DNA of 64,000 bases, from NCBI GenBank assembly GCA_900469955.1, contig UBYX01000005.1, positions 1 through 64,000 of the forward strand, read 5' to 3'. The position numbers and the translations under genes are program-made. The stretch comes from Hyphomicrobiales bacterium. Lineage in GTDB: Bacteria > Pseudomonadota > Alphaproteobacteria > Rhizobiales > Rhizobiaceae. Shown one piece after another: positions 46,835 to 56,341 of the stretch. The notes under the pieces are model-generated. The model ran no database searches. It saw only the letters and a list, made by a program, of their open reading frames with translations, and was not told the DNA's origin. Positions within the stretch are counted from its first letter, which is position 1, and each line of letters starts with the position of its first letter.

Positions 46835-48079
46835 ATGCCTCCTGAATCAGCAGAAAGAGCTTTAAACCAAAGCCGCTGGCTGTCCATCGTCGGCATCGGC
46901 GAGGACGGCTTAAAAGGCCTCGGCGAGAACGCCCGCGCTGCGATTTCCTCCGCGTCCGTCGTCTTCGGCGGAAGGCGGCATCTGGAACTGGCGGCCTCCG
47001 CGATAACCGGCGAGACACGCCCATGGCCTACCCCTTTCGATGCCGCCATGCGCGACGTCGTGGCGCTGCGGGGCCGAAAAGTCTGCGTGCTTGCCTCAGG
47101 CGATCCCTTCTTCTTCGGCGTCGGTGCTACCCTGTCGCATCATGTTCCCGTGGAAGAGTTTACCGCTTACCCGGCTCCTTCGACATTTTCCCTTGCAGCC
47201 TCCAAGCTTGGCTGGCCGCTGCAGGAGATCGAAACGGTGTCCCTGCACGGGCGTCCACTCGATCTCATCCGGCCGCTTCTGCATCCCGGCCGGCGAATTC
47301 TCGCACTGACCTCGGACGAGAAAGGGCCGGCGGAGCTGGCGGCGCTGCTGACGAAGGCCGGTTTCGGCCGTTCGCAGATGGCGGTTCTGGAGGCGCTCGG
47401 CGGTGCCGCGGAGCGCGTTCGATGGAATCAGGCAAATGAATTTGTATTGCAGGATATCAACGTCCTCAATGTCGTAGCAGTGGAGGTCGCGGGTGAGGCG
47501 GACGCCCGTATCCTGCCTTGCGCCTTTGGACTGGACGATGCTTTGTTCGAGCATGACGGGCAGATCACCAAGCGCGAGGTCCGGGCCCTGACGCTTTCGG
47601 CACTGGCGCCACGACGAGGCGAGCTTCTCTGGGATATCGGTGCCGGCTCCGGCTCGATCGGTATCGAATGGATGCTGGCCGATCCTTCGATGAAGGCGAT
47701 CGCGATCGAGGCGAATGGAGAACGAGCGGCACGGATCGGCAGAAACGCATCCGCGTTCGGCGTACCCGGACTGCGCGTCATCGAGGGAGAAGCGCCTGTC
47801 GCCCTGATCGGCCTGCCGACACCTGATGCGATTTTCATCGGCGGCGGTGGCAGCGAGCCCGGCGTGCTCGACACGGCCATTGCGTCCCTGAAGCCGGGCG
47901 GACGGCTCGTCGCCAATGCCGTGACCCTCGAAATGGAGGCCGTGCTTCTTGGCGTTCATACGCGCCTGGGCGGCAATCTTGTCCGGATTGACGTTTCACG
48001 AGTGGCTCCGATCGGTGCGATGCAGGGTTGGAAACCGGCAATGCCGGTGATGCAATGGACATGGATAAAACAGGGGTAA
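46835..48079 (+). CDS. cobL: Precorrin-6Y C5,15-methyltransferase (decarboxylating)
   Basis: Bifunctional enzyme, 414 residues. Residues ~10-210 form the CbiE-like methyltransferase (SIVGIGEDGLKGL, VCVLASGDPFFFGVG) and ~225-414 the CbiT-like decarboxylating methyltransferase (LLWDIGAGSGSIGIEWM, DAIFIGGGGSEPGVLD). ATG 46835 gives the usual N-terminus MPPESAERALNQSRWLSIVG; ATGs at 46814 and 46820 are alternatives. Start abuts that of cobK on the other strand. Confidence 0.94.
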   Translation: MPPESAERALNQSRWLSIVGIGEDGLKGLGENARAAISSASVVFGGRRHLELAASAITGETRPWPTPFDAAMRDVVALRGRKVCVLASGDPFFFGVGATLSHHVPVEEFTAYPAPSTFSLAASKLGWPLQEIETVSLHGRPLDLIRPLLHPGRRILALTSDEKGPAELAALLTKAGFGRSQMAVLEALGGAAERVRWNQANEFVLQDINVLNVVAVEVAGEADARILPCAFGLDDALFEHDGQITKREVRALTLSALAPRRGELLWDIGAGSGSIGIEWMLADPSMKAIAIEANGERAARIGRNASAFGVPGLRVIEGEAPVALIGLPTPDAIFIGGGGSEPGVLDTAIASLKPGGRLVANAVTLEMEAVLLGVHTRLGGNLVRIDVSRVAPIGAMQGWKPAMPVMQWTWIKQG

Positions 48080-48084
48080 GAACA

Positions 48085-48471
48085 ATGATCGTCGCGGGCT
48101 TGGGTTGCCGCAAAGGCAGCACCGCCGAGGAAATCCTTTCCGCGCTGGACGCTGCGTGCGTAGCAGCGAGGATTTCACGTGAATCCGTCGCCGCATTGGC
48201 GACAGGCGAGATCAAGCGTGAGGAGCCCGGCATCCTCGAGCTTGCGGAAACATTGCGCCTGCCGCTGCATATCGTCGAGGACGAGGCGTTGCTGCAGGCC
48301 GAACCCCGCACCCGAACTGTATCCCGTCATAGCCTGGCAAAGACGCTTTCCTCCAGCCTATCCGAAGCGGCCGCCCTGGCCGTCGCCGGCGATCGGTCGG
48401 AGATTCTTGTCCCGCGGCTGATCGCCAACGGCGCTACCTGCGCCCTGGCGGCAACGAAGGAAGAGGCATGA
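48085..48471 (+). CDS. cobE: CobE/CbiG C-terminal domain protein
   Basis: A 128-residue protein, [25 protein letters not shown]..., matching CobE, which corresponds to the C-terminal domain of CbiG. Its exact role in the aerobic route is not settled. An AGGGG ribosome site precedes ATG 48085; earlier starts at 48028 and 48055 overlap cobL and are less likely. Its stop overlaps cobM (ATGA). Confidence 0.88.
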   Translation: MIVAGLGCRKGSTAEEILSALDAACVAARISRESVAALATGEIKREEPGILELAETLRLPLHIVEDEALLQAEPRTRTVSRHSLAKTLSSSLSEAAALAVAGDRSEILVPRLIANGATCALAATKEEA

Positions 48472-49265
48472 CGGTACATTTCATCGGCGCCGGACCGGGT
48501 GCTGCGGACCTCATCACCGTACGCGGCCGCGACATTCTCGCGCGATCACCGGTGTGCCTGTACGCCGGCTCCATCATGCCGAAGGAACTGCTGGACTACT
48601 GCCCGAAAGACGCACGGATCGTCGACACCGGTTCGCTCTCGCTCGATGACATCGAAGCGGAATACGTCGCGGCCCACAAGGCGGGCAAGGATGTGGCCCG
48701 GCTGCATTCCGGCGATCTTTCCGTCTGGAGCGCAGTCGCCGAACAGATCCGCCGTCTGGAAAAGCACGGCATAGACTACACGCTGACGCCAGGTGTGCCA
48801 TCCTTCGCGGCAGCGGCAGCAGCGCTCAAGCGCGAGCTGACGATCCCGGAGGTCGCGCAGAGCCTGGTACTGACCCGGGTGTCGGGCCGTGCGTCGAAAA
48901 TGCCCGCGGGCGAAACATTGGCCGCGTTCGGCACCACGGGCGCAACGCTGGCTATCCATCTTGCCGTCCATGCGCTCGACAGGGTTGTCGCGGAGCTGAC
49001 ACCTCTGTACGGGCCTGACTGCCCGGTGGTGATCGTTGTGCGCGCCTCCTGGCCGGAAGAGCGGATCATCCGCGGGACGCTCGCCGATATCGAAGCCAGG
49101 CTTGCTGCAGAACCGGCAGAACGCACGGCCTTGATCTTTATCGGCAAGGCATTGGGAGCGACCGATTTCGCCGAAAGCCAGCTTTACAATGCAGACTATG
49201 TACGCCGCTTCCGGCCGGGCTGGCCCGAGGCCGGAAAAGATCAGACGGGCAAGGATTCGGAATGA
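48468..49265 (+). CDS. cobM: Precorrin-4 C11-methyltransferase
   Basis: SAM-dependent methylation at C11. It has 265 residues: [22 protein letters not shown] at the start, [17 protein letters not shown] near residue 82, and [23 protein letters not shown]. Coupled to cobE by ATGA. Its last 25 bases overlap the 3' end of cbiD on the other strand. Confidence 0.96.
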   Translation: MTVHFIGAGPGAADLITVRGRDILARSPVCLYAGSIMPKELLDYCPKDARIVDTGSLSLDDIEAEYVAAHKAGKDVARLHSGDLSVWSAVAEQIRRLEKHGIDYTLTPGVPSFAAAAAALKRELTIPEVAQSLVLTRVSGRASKMPAGETLAAFGTTGATLAIHLAVHALDRVVAELTPLYGPDCPVVIVVRASWPEERIIRGTLADIEARLAAEPAERTALIFIGKALGATDFAESQLYNADYVRRFRPGWPEAGKDQTGKDSE

Positions 49266-50350
49266 TCGGACGGCGTAAACTCCGTTTGGCCGACCAACCG
49301 GCCCTCGCGGTCGAAGACGAGGATTTCCAACGCGATTTCAGGACTGTGAAGGGCTTTGGCCGCAGTATTCCAGGCAAGCCCCGCGATGCGGTCCCCCAGA
49401 GGAAGACCGCTTTCGGTGGCAAGCGAAAAAGCATGTGCCACGGTATTGGCCGACGCAAGGCGGGCGACGATCTCGGCATCCGCTCCGGCATCGGCCGCGA
49501 CTTTCGCCAAGGCTTCGAGATCGGCGAGGCCGCGTTTGGAATGCACGTCGAGCATGCCCTGGGCGAGCTTCGTCATCTTGGCGACGCCGCCCGCAATGGT
49601 GACCTTCGGCACCGGGTGATCGCGCAGATATTTGAGCATGCCGCCAACGAAATCGCCCATGTCGATCAGTGCGATCTCCGGCAGGCCGTGATGGGCCTGA
49701 ACGGCCTTTTCCGACGTATTACCGGTCGCGCCGGCCACATGATCGAGACCGGCGGCTCGTGCCACGTCGATGCCGCGCCAAATGGAGTGGATCCAGGACG
49801 AACAGGAAAAGGGAATAACGATCCCGGTCGTGCCGAGGATCGAGATGCCGCCCATGATGCCGAGCCGGCCGTTCAGCGTCTTTTCGGCGATCTTCTCGCC
49901 ATCGGCGACGGAAATCTCCACCTCGAAATCGATCTCGCCGCCCGCCACTTCGCAGATTGCCTGCGCGATCATCCTGCGCGGTACGGGATTGATGGACGGC
50001 TCGCCTGGTGGAAGCGGCAGCCCGGGCCGCGTCACAGTCCCAACGCCAGGCCCGGCCTTGAAGGTGATGCCACTGCCGGGAGCGCCGCGTCGAATGGTGC
50101 TCATGATCAGGGCTCCATGGGTGACGTCCGGATCGTCGCCCGCATCTTTGATGATGCCGGCTTTGGCAAACCCCTCTCCCCGCTCTTCCATTGCGAGGGC
50201 AAAGCTTGGCCGCTGACCTCCGGGCAGCGTCACCTCTACCATGTGGGGAAACCTGCCGGAAAGAAGCGCAAGACACGCAGCCTTGCTGGCCGCCGCCGCA
50301 CAGGTTCCCGTGGTCCAGCCACGGCGCAGGTTCTTGCCATCCTCTTCCAT
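49241..50350 (-). CDS. cbiD: Precorrin-5B C1-methyltransferase, CbiD type
   Basis: A 369-residue CbiD protein: [17 protein letters not shown] at residue ~8, [25 protein letters not shown] in the middle, and [10 protein letters not shown] and [12 protein letters not shown] later. CbiD belongs to the anaerobic route, where it acts with deacylated cobalt-precorrin-5; here it sits among aerobic genes and no cobF is seen, so it probably replaces CobF. ATG 50350 matches the family; 50392 is a longer option. Confidence 0.92.
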   Translation of the reverse strand: MEEDGKNLRRGWTTGTCAAAASKAACLALLSGRFPHMVEVTLPGGQRPSFALAMEERGEGFAKAGIIKDAGDDPDVTHGALIMSTIRRGAPGSGITFKAGPGVGTVTRPGLPLPPGEPSINPVPRRMIAQAICEVAGGEIDFEVEISVADGEKIAEKTLNGRLGIMGGISILGTTGIVIPFSCSSWIHSIWRGIDVARAAGLDHVAGATGNTSEKAVQAHHGLPEIALIDMGDFVGGMLKYLRDHPVPKVTIAGGVAKMTKLAQGMLDVHSKRGLADLEALAKVAADAGADAEIVARLASANTVAHAFSLATESGLPLGDRIAGLAWNTAAKALHSPEIALEILVFDREGRLVGQTEFTPSDHSESLPV

Positions 50351-50402
50351 GCCGTTTCTATATATCGACCGGTGCCATGCGTCACCGGCCAAAGGTTCGC
50401 CT

Positions 50403-51185
50403 ATGAATGAAAGTATCGAGAAGATTGTCGCAGCTCCGGCCTTCGAGCCCGGGCATGTCTGGCTGGCGGGCGCAGGTCCGGGTCATCCCCGATATCTGAC
50501 GCTGGAAGTGGCCGATGCGCTCTCCAAGGCGGATTGCATCGTCTACGATGCGCTCGTCTCGCAGGATGTGCTCTCGCTAGGCAGGCAGGCAGAACTGCTG
50601 TTCGCCGGCAAACGCGGCGGCAAACCTTCCGCAACCCAGGAAAATATCACTTCCTCGCTGATCGAACTGGCGCAGGCGGGCAAGCGCGTCCTGAGGTTGA
50701 AGGGCGGGGATCCGTTCATTTTCGGCCGCGGCGGTGAAGAAGCCGAAGCGCTCGTCAAGGCAGGCATTCCGTTCCGGGTTCTTCCCGGCATGACATCCGC
50801 TCTGGCTGCGCTCGCAGCGGCGCGGATTCCGGCGACCATGCGAGGGATCAGCCGCTCCATAACCCTTGCGACCGGCCACGCGGCGGGCACGGAGGACGAT
50901 CTGGATTGGGTGGCGCTTGCGCGACTGGGCGAACCGATTGTCATCTATATGGGACTGAAGATGATCGGCGATATCACGCGCCTGCTGATGGAAGGCGGTC
51001 TTCCGTCCGATACGCCGGCGGCGGTGGTGATGTCGGCCACCACTGTCGAAGAGAAAACGCTGGTTGCGACCCTCGGCACCGTGGAAGAGGAGGTCCGGCG
51101 ACAGAATTTTTCGGCCCCCGCGCTGATTGTCATCGGCGGCATCGTGTCCATGCGGGAAACCCTGGCGCCAAGGTACACGCGATGA
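50403..51185 (+). CDS. cobA: Uroporphyrinogen-III C-methyltransferase (SUMT)
   Basis: Makes precorrin-2 from uroporphyrinogen III, the branch point from haem. It has 260 residues: VWLAGAGPGHPRYLTLEVADAL near residue 19, YDALVS, the conserved RLKGGDPFIFGRGGEEAEAL near residue 98, and LPGMTSALAA. Single methyltransferase domain, no fused CysG reductase part. Divergent from cbiD with a 52-bp gap; stop overlaps cobB (ATGA). Confidence 0.95.
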   Translation: MNESIEKIVAAPAFEPGHVWLAGAGPGHPRYLTLEVADALSKADCIVYDALVSQDVLSLGRQAELLFAGKRGGKPSATQENITSSLIELAQAGKRVLRLKGGDPFIFGRGGEEAEALVKAGIPFRVLPGMTSALAALAAARIPATMRGISRSITLATGHAAGTEDDLDWVALARLGEPIVIYMGLKMIGDITRLLMEGGLPSDTPAAVVMSATTVEEKTLVATLGTVEEEVRRQNFSAPALIVIGGIVSMRETLAPRYTR

Positions 51186-52495
51186 CGGCCCGCGCACTCA
51201 TCATCGGTGCGCCGCGCTCCGGTTCCGGCAAGACGAGCGTCACGATCGGCCTATTGCGGGCTTTTGCGCGGCGTGGCGTGAAGGTGCGCGGCGTCAAGAC
51301 CGGACCCGACTACATCGATCCGGGTTTTCATGAGGCGGCAACCCGCCTTCCCGGCCTCAACCTCGACAGCTGGGCCATGTCGCCGGACCTCCTGCGGCAT
51401 CTGGCGCGTCAACAGGCTGAGGACGCAGACCTTATCCTGATCGAAAGCGCGATGGGCCTGTTCGACGGCATCGTCGGCGAGCCGAATCGCTCCGGTGCGG
51501 CTTCCGATCTGGCCCGCCTCTTCGGACTGCCGATCCTGCTGGTGCTGGATGTGTCCGGTCAATCGCAGACTGCCGCCGTGATCGCCTATGGCTTCGCTCA
51601 CTACGATCCCGCAGTTCGGATCGCGGCCTGCATCCTGAACCGCGCCGGCAGCGAGCGGCACAAAAAACTCAGTGGCGAAGCGATCGAGGCGATCGGACTA
51701 CCGGTCGTCGGAACGATCCTGCGCGACCCGACGCTGATCCTGCCCGAGCGACATCTCGGACTGGTTCAGGCGAATGAACATCCGGAAATGGATGCGCATA
51801 TCGAAAGACTGGCCGATGCTATGGAAGCCTCGCTCGATCTCGATGCCATCTTCGCTGCGGCCACGCCTTTTGACATACCCGACGGATTGCCCGAAAAGGC
51901 TCTGCCTCCTCCCGGTCAGAGGATCGCACTGGCGCAGGATGCGGCTTTCACCTTCCTCTATCCGCATCTCCTGCGCGGCTGGCGCGAGGCCGGCGCGGAA
52001 CTCGTTCCCTTCTCCCCGCTGGCCGACGAGGCGCCTTCCCTCGATTGCGATATATGCTGGCTACCGGGAGGTTATCCGGAACTGCATGCCGGAAAGCTGG
52101 CCGCTGCGGACAATTTCAGAACGGGAATCACACGGTTTGCCGAGACGAAGCCCGTTCACGGCGAGTGCGGTGGCTATATGGTGCTCGGCGAAACGCTGGA
52201 GGACGCCGAAGGCGTGACGCATGCCATGACGGGGCTTTTGTCCCATCGCACCAGTTTCGCTCGGCGCAAGATGAATCTCGGCTATCGGCAGGCAAAGCTT
52301 CACGCCGACAGTCCTATCGGAGCAGCCGGCGAAACCGCCCGCGGCCATGAATTCCACTATGCGAGCGTGGTTTCGCCGGGGACCGACGAGCCGCTTGCCA
52401 CCATCGCCGATGGGACCGGCAAGGAAATCGGATCATCGGGCGGTCGCCGCGGCCTTGTCAGCGGCACGTTCTTTCACGTTATCGCACGTAGCTGA
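51182..52495 (+). CDS. cobB: Hydrogenobyrinic acid a,c-diamide synthase
   Basis: Amidates the a and c side chains before cobalt insertion in the aerobic route. It has 437 residues: ATP-binding GAPRSGSGKTSVTIGLLRAF near residue 8, TGPDYIDPGFHEAA, and a C-terminal amidotransferase domain with nucleophile motif HGECGGYMVLGE near residue 330. ATG 51182 overlaps the cobA stop; the frame is open to 50906 within cobA. Confidence 0.94.
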   Translation: MTARALIIGAPRSGSGKTSVTIGLLRAFARRGVKVRGVKTGPDYIDPGFHEAATRLPGLNLDSWAMSPDLLRHLARQQAEDADLILIESAMGLFDGIVGEPNRSGAASDLARLFGLPILLVLDVSGQSQTAAVIAYGFAHYDPAVRIAACILNRAGSERHKKLSGEAIEAIGLPVVGTILRDPTLILPERHLGLVQANEHPEMDAHIERLADAMEASLDLDAIFAAATPFDIPDGLPEKALPPPGQRIALAQDAAFTFLYPHLLRGWREAGAELVPFSPLADEAPSLDCDICWLPGGYPELHAGKLAAADNFRTGITRFAETKPVHGECGGYMVLGETLEDAEGVTHAMTGLLSHRTSFARRKMNLGYRQAKLHADSPIGAAGETARGHEFHYASVVSPGTDEPLATIADGTGKEIGSSGGRRGLVSGTFFHVIARS

Positions 52496-52837
52496 GCACT
52501 CCTGGCGGGGGGCGGACAAGCGAAGATTGCTGCATTTATGGACCGCCGGCGCGAACCGTCGCATCGGTGGCACTTTATGTCGCATTGAATGCAGCGCATC
52601 ATAGAGATCCGAACCTTAATCCTTGAAGAGACTTCGCCAGCGGCACCACACGGAATCCGACGCGATTGAAACGGCAGACACTGGCCGACATTGCGCTTAA
52701 TCATTAGGATGGAAAGACCGGCGGCAACCGGAGCATTTCCCGGCATCGATGACGGGCAGATCCGAAAAGCGGAAGAGGAACCGCCGGATAGGCCCGAAGA
52801 ATGTATTTTCAACACTCAACGATAAGGAAACAGGGGA
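52496..52837. other. 342-bp intergenic region before the ABC importer operon
   Basis: Separates the end of the cobalamin supercluster from the peptide-type ABC operon. I see no gene, no intrinsic terminator for cobB and no clear promoter motif. A ribosome-site-like AAGGAAACAGGGG lies just before 52838. Confidence 0.5.
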
Positions 52838-54427
52838 ATGAACGACTTTACCAAATATCTCGCCGGTCGCGTGACGGCAGGCGGCATGAACCGCCGCGAG
52901 TTCATGGGCCGCGCCATGGCAGCCGGGCTGACGCTAACAGCCGCAAGCCAGCTCTTTGCCACAAGTGCCGAGGCTCAGACGCCGAAGAAAGGCGGGCATC
53001 TCAAACTGGGTCTGGAAGGTGCAGCAGCGACCGATTCCAAGGATCCCGCCAAGGCGCTTTCGCAATTCATGTTCGTCGTCGGCCGTTGCTGGGGCGACAT
53101 GCTGGTGGAGTCCGAACCGCTGACGGGCAAACCCGTCCCTGCATTGGCGGAAAGTTGGGAACCCTCCGCCGACGCCGTCACCTGGACTTTCAAAATCCGC
53201 TCCGGCGTAAAATTCCAAAACGGCAAGACCCTGACCGTCGACGACGTCATCGCGACGCTCAAGCGGCATACGGATGAAAAGGCGGAATCCGGCGCGCTGG
53301 GCGTGATGAAATCCATCAAGGATATCAAGGCCGACGGCGGCAACCTCGTTTTGACGCTGACGGAAGGCAACGCCGACCTCCCGCTGCTGCTCACCGACTA
53401 CCACCTGATCATTCAGCCGAACGGCGGTACCGACGATCCGAATGCAATGATCGGCACCGGCCCTTACAAGGTCGCCAGTTTTGAACCGGGGGTTCGCGCA
53501 ACCTTCGAAAGGAACAAGGACGACTGGCGCTCCGATCGCGGCTTTGTCGATTCCGTCGAAATCATTGCGATGAACGACGCGACGGCCCGTATCGCCGCGC
53601 TTTCCTCCGGACAGGTTCATTATATCAACCGTGTAGACCCAAAGACGGTAGCGCTCCTGAAGCGCGCTCCGACGGTAGAGGTTCTGTCCACGTCCGGCCG
53701 CGGCCATTATGTCTTCATCATGCATTGCGACAAGGCGCCGTTCGACAACAACGATCTGCGGCTTGCGCTGAAATACGCCATGGACCGCGAAGGCATGGTA
53801 AAGACCGTCCTTGGCGGCTACGGCAAGGTCGGCAACGATTTCCCGATCAACGCCACCTATGCGCTTTTCCCGGAAGGGATCGAGCAGCGTGCCTATGATC
53901 CGGACAAGGCGGCCTTCCACTACAAGAAGTCGGGACACAGCGGCTCTGTTCTGTTGCGCACGTCGGAGGTCGCCTTCCCGGGAGCCGTCGATGCCGCCGT
54001 GCTTTATCAGCAGAGCGCCAAGAAGGCGGGCATCAACGTCGAAGTGAAGCGCGAACCGGGCGACGGCTACTGGACCAATGTCTGGAACGTTCAACCCTTC
54101 TCCACCTCCTATTGGGGCGGCCGTCCGACGCAGGACCAGATGTATTCCACCGCCTATCTTTCCACGGCCGACTGGAACGACACGAGATTCAAGCGCCCCG
54201 ACTTCGACAAGCTTCTTCTCGAGGCCCGCTCCGAGCTGGACGAAACGAAGCGCAAGGACATGTACCGCACCATGGCAATGACGGTGCGCGACGAAGGTGG
54301 CCTCATCCTGCCGATGTTCAACGACTTCGTGAACGCGGCCAGCAAGAAGGTAAAAGGCTACGTTCACGACATCGGTAACGACATGTCGAACGGCTATGTC
54401 GCGACCCGCGTCTGGCTGGATGCCTAG
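52838..54427 (+). CDS. ABC transporter substrate-binding protein, family 5 (peptide type), Tat-exported
   Basis: A 529-residue periplasmic binding protein. The N-terminus has a twin-arginine signal, MNRREFMGRAMAAGLTLTAASQ, with cleavage after SAEA; it is followed by GGHLKLGLEGAA and ESWEPSADAVTWTFKIRSGVKFQNGK, the family 5 signature. First gene of the importer operon, 82 bp before the permease. Ligand is probably a peptide; the CocE-type hydrolase downstream supports this. Confidence 0.9.
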   Translation: MNDFTKYLAGRVTAGGMNRREFMGRAMAAGLTLTAASQLFATSAEAQTPKKGGHLKLGLEGAAATDSKDPAKALSQFMFVVGRCWGDMLVESEPLTGKPVPALAESWEPSADAVTWTFKIRSGVKFQNGKTLTVDDVIATLKRHTDEKAESGALGVMKSIKDIKADGGNLVLTLTEGNADLPLLLTDYHLIIQPNGGTDDPNAMIGTGPYKVASFEPGVRATFERNKDDWRSDRGFVDSVEIIAMNDATARIAALSSGQVHYINRVDPKTVALLKRAPTVEVLSTSGRGHYVFIMHCDKAPFDNNDLRLALKYAMDREGMVKTVLGGYGKVGNDFPINATYALFPEGIEQRAYDPDKAAFHYKKSGHSGSVLLRTSEVAFPGAVDAAVLYQQSAKKAGINVEVKREPGDGYWTNVWNVQPFSTSYWGGRPTQDQMYSTAYLSTADWNDTRFKRPDFDKLLLEARSELDETKRKDMYRTMAMTVRDEGGLILPMFNDFVNAASKKVKGYVHDIGNDMSNGYVATRVWLDA

Positions 54428-54509
54428 TTCTTCGGGACGGAATGCCTATTGACGGATCGCGGGAGGCCCCGCGATCCTCCTTCCGTTTCAAAAACGAGGC
54501 CTTCTGCCG

Positions 54510-55517
54510 ATGTCCAATCCTGTCGAAACAGAGAGCCTGCCCGGTCAGCGTTTTCGAGAACGTTTTCCGCTTCTTGCTCTTCTCATCGAGCGCATGCTGC
54601 TCTCGCTCCTGCTTCTTGTCGCCGTTTCGGTGCTGATCTTCGGCGGCGTCGAGGCTTTGCCGGGTGATTTCGCCACGACCTATCTCGGTCAATCGGCGAC
54701 GCCGCAGGCGGTCGCAAACATTCGCGCCGAACTCGGTCTCGACCGCCCCGTTGTCACCCGTTATTTCGAATGGCTGGCTGGCGCGTTTCAAGGTGACTTC
54801 GGCACCTCTTGGGCGAGCAGGAATTCCGTCTCCGAACAAGTCGGCAATCGCCTCGGCAACTCGCTATTCCTTGCCGGCTTCGCGGCGGTGATCTCCGTGC
54901 CGCTCGCCGTGGGGCTCGGCATGTTGTCCGTGCATTTCCGCAACCGTATGCCGGACAAGATCATCAACGTCATATCGCTCGCGGCAATCTCGCTGCCGGA
55001 ATTCTTTATCGGTTACCTGCTGATCCTCTATTTTGCCGTCAATTTCGGCGTAGCGACCTTTCCCGCCACCGTCTACGAGGGCATGGGCTTCATCGAGCGG
55101 CTCAAGGCGATTGCACTGCCCACCGCGACGCTGGTGCTCGTGGTGCTCGCGCATATGATGCGCATGACCCGAGCAGCCATTTTGTCCGTCATGTCCTCCG
55201 CCTACATGGAGACCGCCGAACTCAAAGGTCTTTCCGCCTTTCGGGCGATCGTCAAACATGCCGCCCCCAACGCGCTCGCGCCGATCATCAACGTCGTGGC
55301 GCTCAACCTTGCCTACCTCGTGGTCGGCGTCGTCGTGGTGGAGGTCGTCTTCGTCTATCCGGGGATGGGCCAATACATGGTCGACGCGGTGACGGTGCGG
55401 GACATGCCGGTCGTCCAGGCCTGCGGGTTGATCTTTGCCGCCGTCTACATCTTCCTGAACATGCTGGCGGATATTCTCGCGATCGTCGCCAATCCACGTC
55501 TGAGGCATCCGCGATGA
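54510..55517 (+). CDS. ABC transporter permease (DppB type)
   Basis: A 335-residue inner-membrane protein with six TM helices. ALPGDFATTYLG near residue 50 and the EAA-loop METAELKGLSAFRAIVKHAAPNA near residue 232 are typical of DppB. Ends in an ATGA overlap with the next permease gene. Confidence 0.93.
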   Translation: MSNPVETESLPGQRFRERFPLLALLIERMLLSLLLLVAVSVLIFGGVEALPGDFATTYLGQSATPQAVANIRAELGLDRPVVTRYFEWLAGAFQGDFGTSWASRNSVSEQVGNRLGNSLFLAGFAAVISVPLAVGLGMLSVHFRNRMPDKIINVISLAAISLPEFFIGYLLILYFAVNFGVATFPATVYEGMGFIERLKAIALPTATLVLVVLAHMMRMTRAAILSVMSSAYMETAELKGLSAFRAIVKHAAPNALAPIINVVALNLAYLVVGVVVVEVVFVYPGMGQYMVDAVTVRDMPVVQACGLIFAAVYIFLNMLADILAIVANPRLRHPR

Positions 55518-56341
55518 GGCTGAGAGAAATCCCCATTACCGCCTGGATCGGCATCCTCGGCATCGCACTTGCCTGCTTCTGCGCCATTTTCGCGCCGCTG
55601 ATCGCTCCTTACGGGGAAACGGAGGTGGTTGGCGGCGTCTGGCAGGAGGCGGATGCGCAATTCTTCTTCGGCCTCGATAATCTCGGGCGCGACATTCTCT
55701 CGCGGCTGATCTACGGCGCCCGTACCACCCTCTCGGTTGCTCTCGCCGCGACGGTCATTTCCTTTTCGCTCGGAATTCTCCTGAGCTTTATCGCCGCCGT
55801 TTCAGGCGGTCTGATCGACACGGTCTTTTCCCGCTTCAACGATCTGATGATGTCGATCCCGACATTGATCTTCGCGCTGGTCGTTCTCGCCGTCCTGCCG
55901 CAGCACCTGATCGTGTTGATCCTGGTGATGGCGGTCTTGGATTCGACCCGCGTCTACCGCCTCGGTCGTGCCGTGGCGCTCGACGTCGCGGTGATGGAAT
56001 TCGTGGAGGCCGCCCGGCTGCGCGGCGAGGGTACCGCCTGGATCATTTTCCGGGAAATCCTGCCGAACACGCTCTCTCCGCTGCTCGCCGAATTCGGCCT
56101 GCGCTTCGCCTTCTCCATTCTCTTCCTCTCCACCCTGTCCTTCCTCGGGCTCGGTATCCAGCCTCCGGCAGCGGACTGGGGCGGCATGGTGAAGGACAAC
56201 AAGGACGGCATCATCTTCGGTATTTCGGCGGCTCTGGTGCCGGGCACGGCGATCGCAGCACTCGCCATTTGCGTCAATCTCGTGGTCGATTGGCTGCTCA
56301 AACGAACCTCCAGCCTCAAGGGGGGCCGTGGCGATGCCTGA
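55514..56341 (+). CDS. ABC transporter permease (DppC type)
   Basis: A 275-residue permease starting MRLREIPITAWIG, with FGLDNLGRDILSRLIYGARTTL near residue 52 and an EAA loop FVEAARLRGEGTAWIIFREILPN. ATG 55514 overlaps the preceding stop; the longer frame upstream is only a shadow of the DppB-type gene. Confidence 0.93.
   Translation: MRLREIPITAWIGILGIALACFCAIFAPLIAPYGETEVVGGVWQEADAQFFFGLDNLGRDILSRLIYGARTTLSVALAATVISFSLGILLSFIAAVSGGLIDTVFSRFNDLMMSIPTLIFALVVLAVLPQHLIVLILVMAVLDSTRVYRLGRAVALDVAVMEFVEAARLRGEGTAWIIFREILPNTLSPLLAEFGLRFAFSILFLSTLSFLGLGIQPPAADWGGMVKDNKDGIIFGISAALVPGTAIAALAICVNLVVDWLLKRTSSLKGGRGDA

Noticed and set aside
54809..55513. Longer start for the DppC-type permease
   Set aside because: The upstream frame lies inside the DppB-type gene; the ATG at 55514 overlaps its stop and gives the normal N-terminus.
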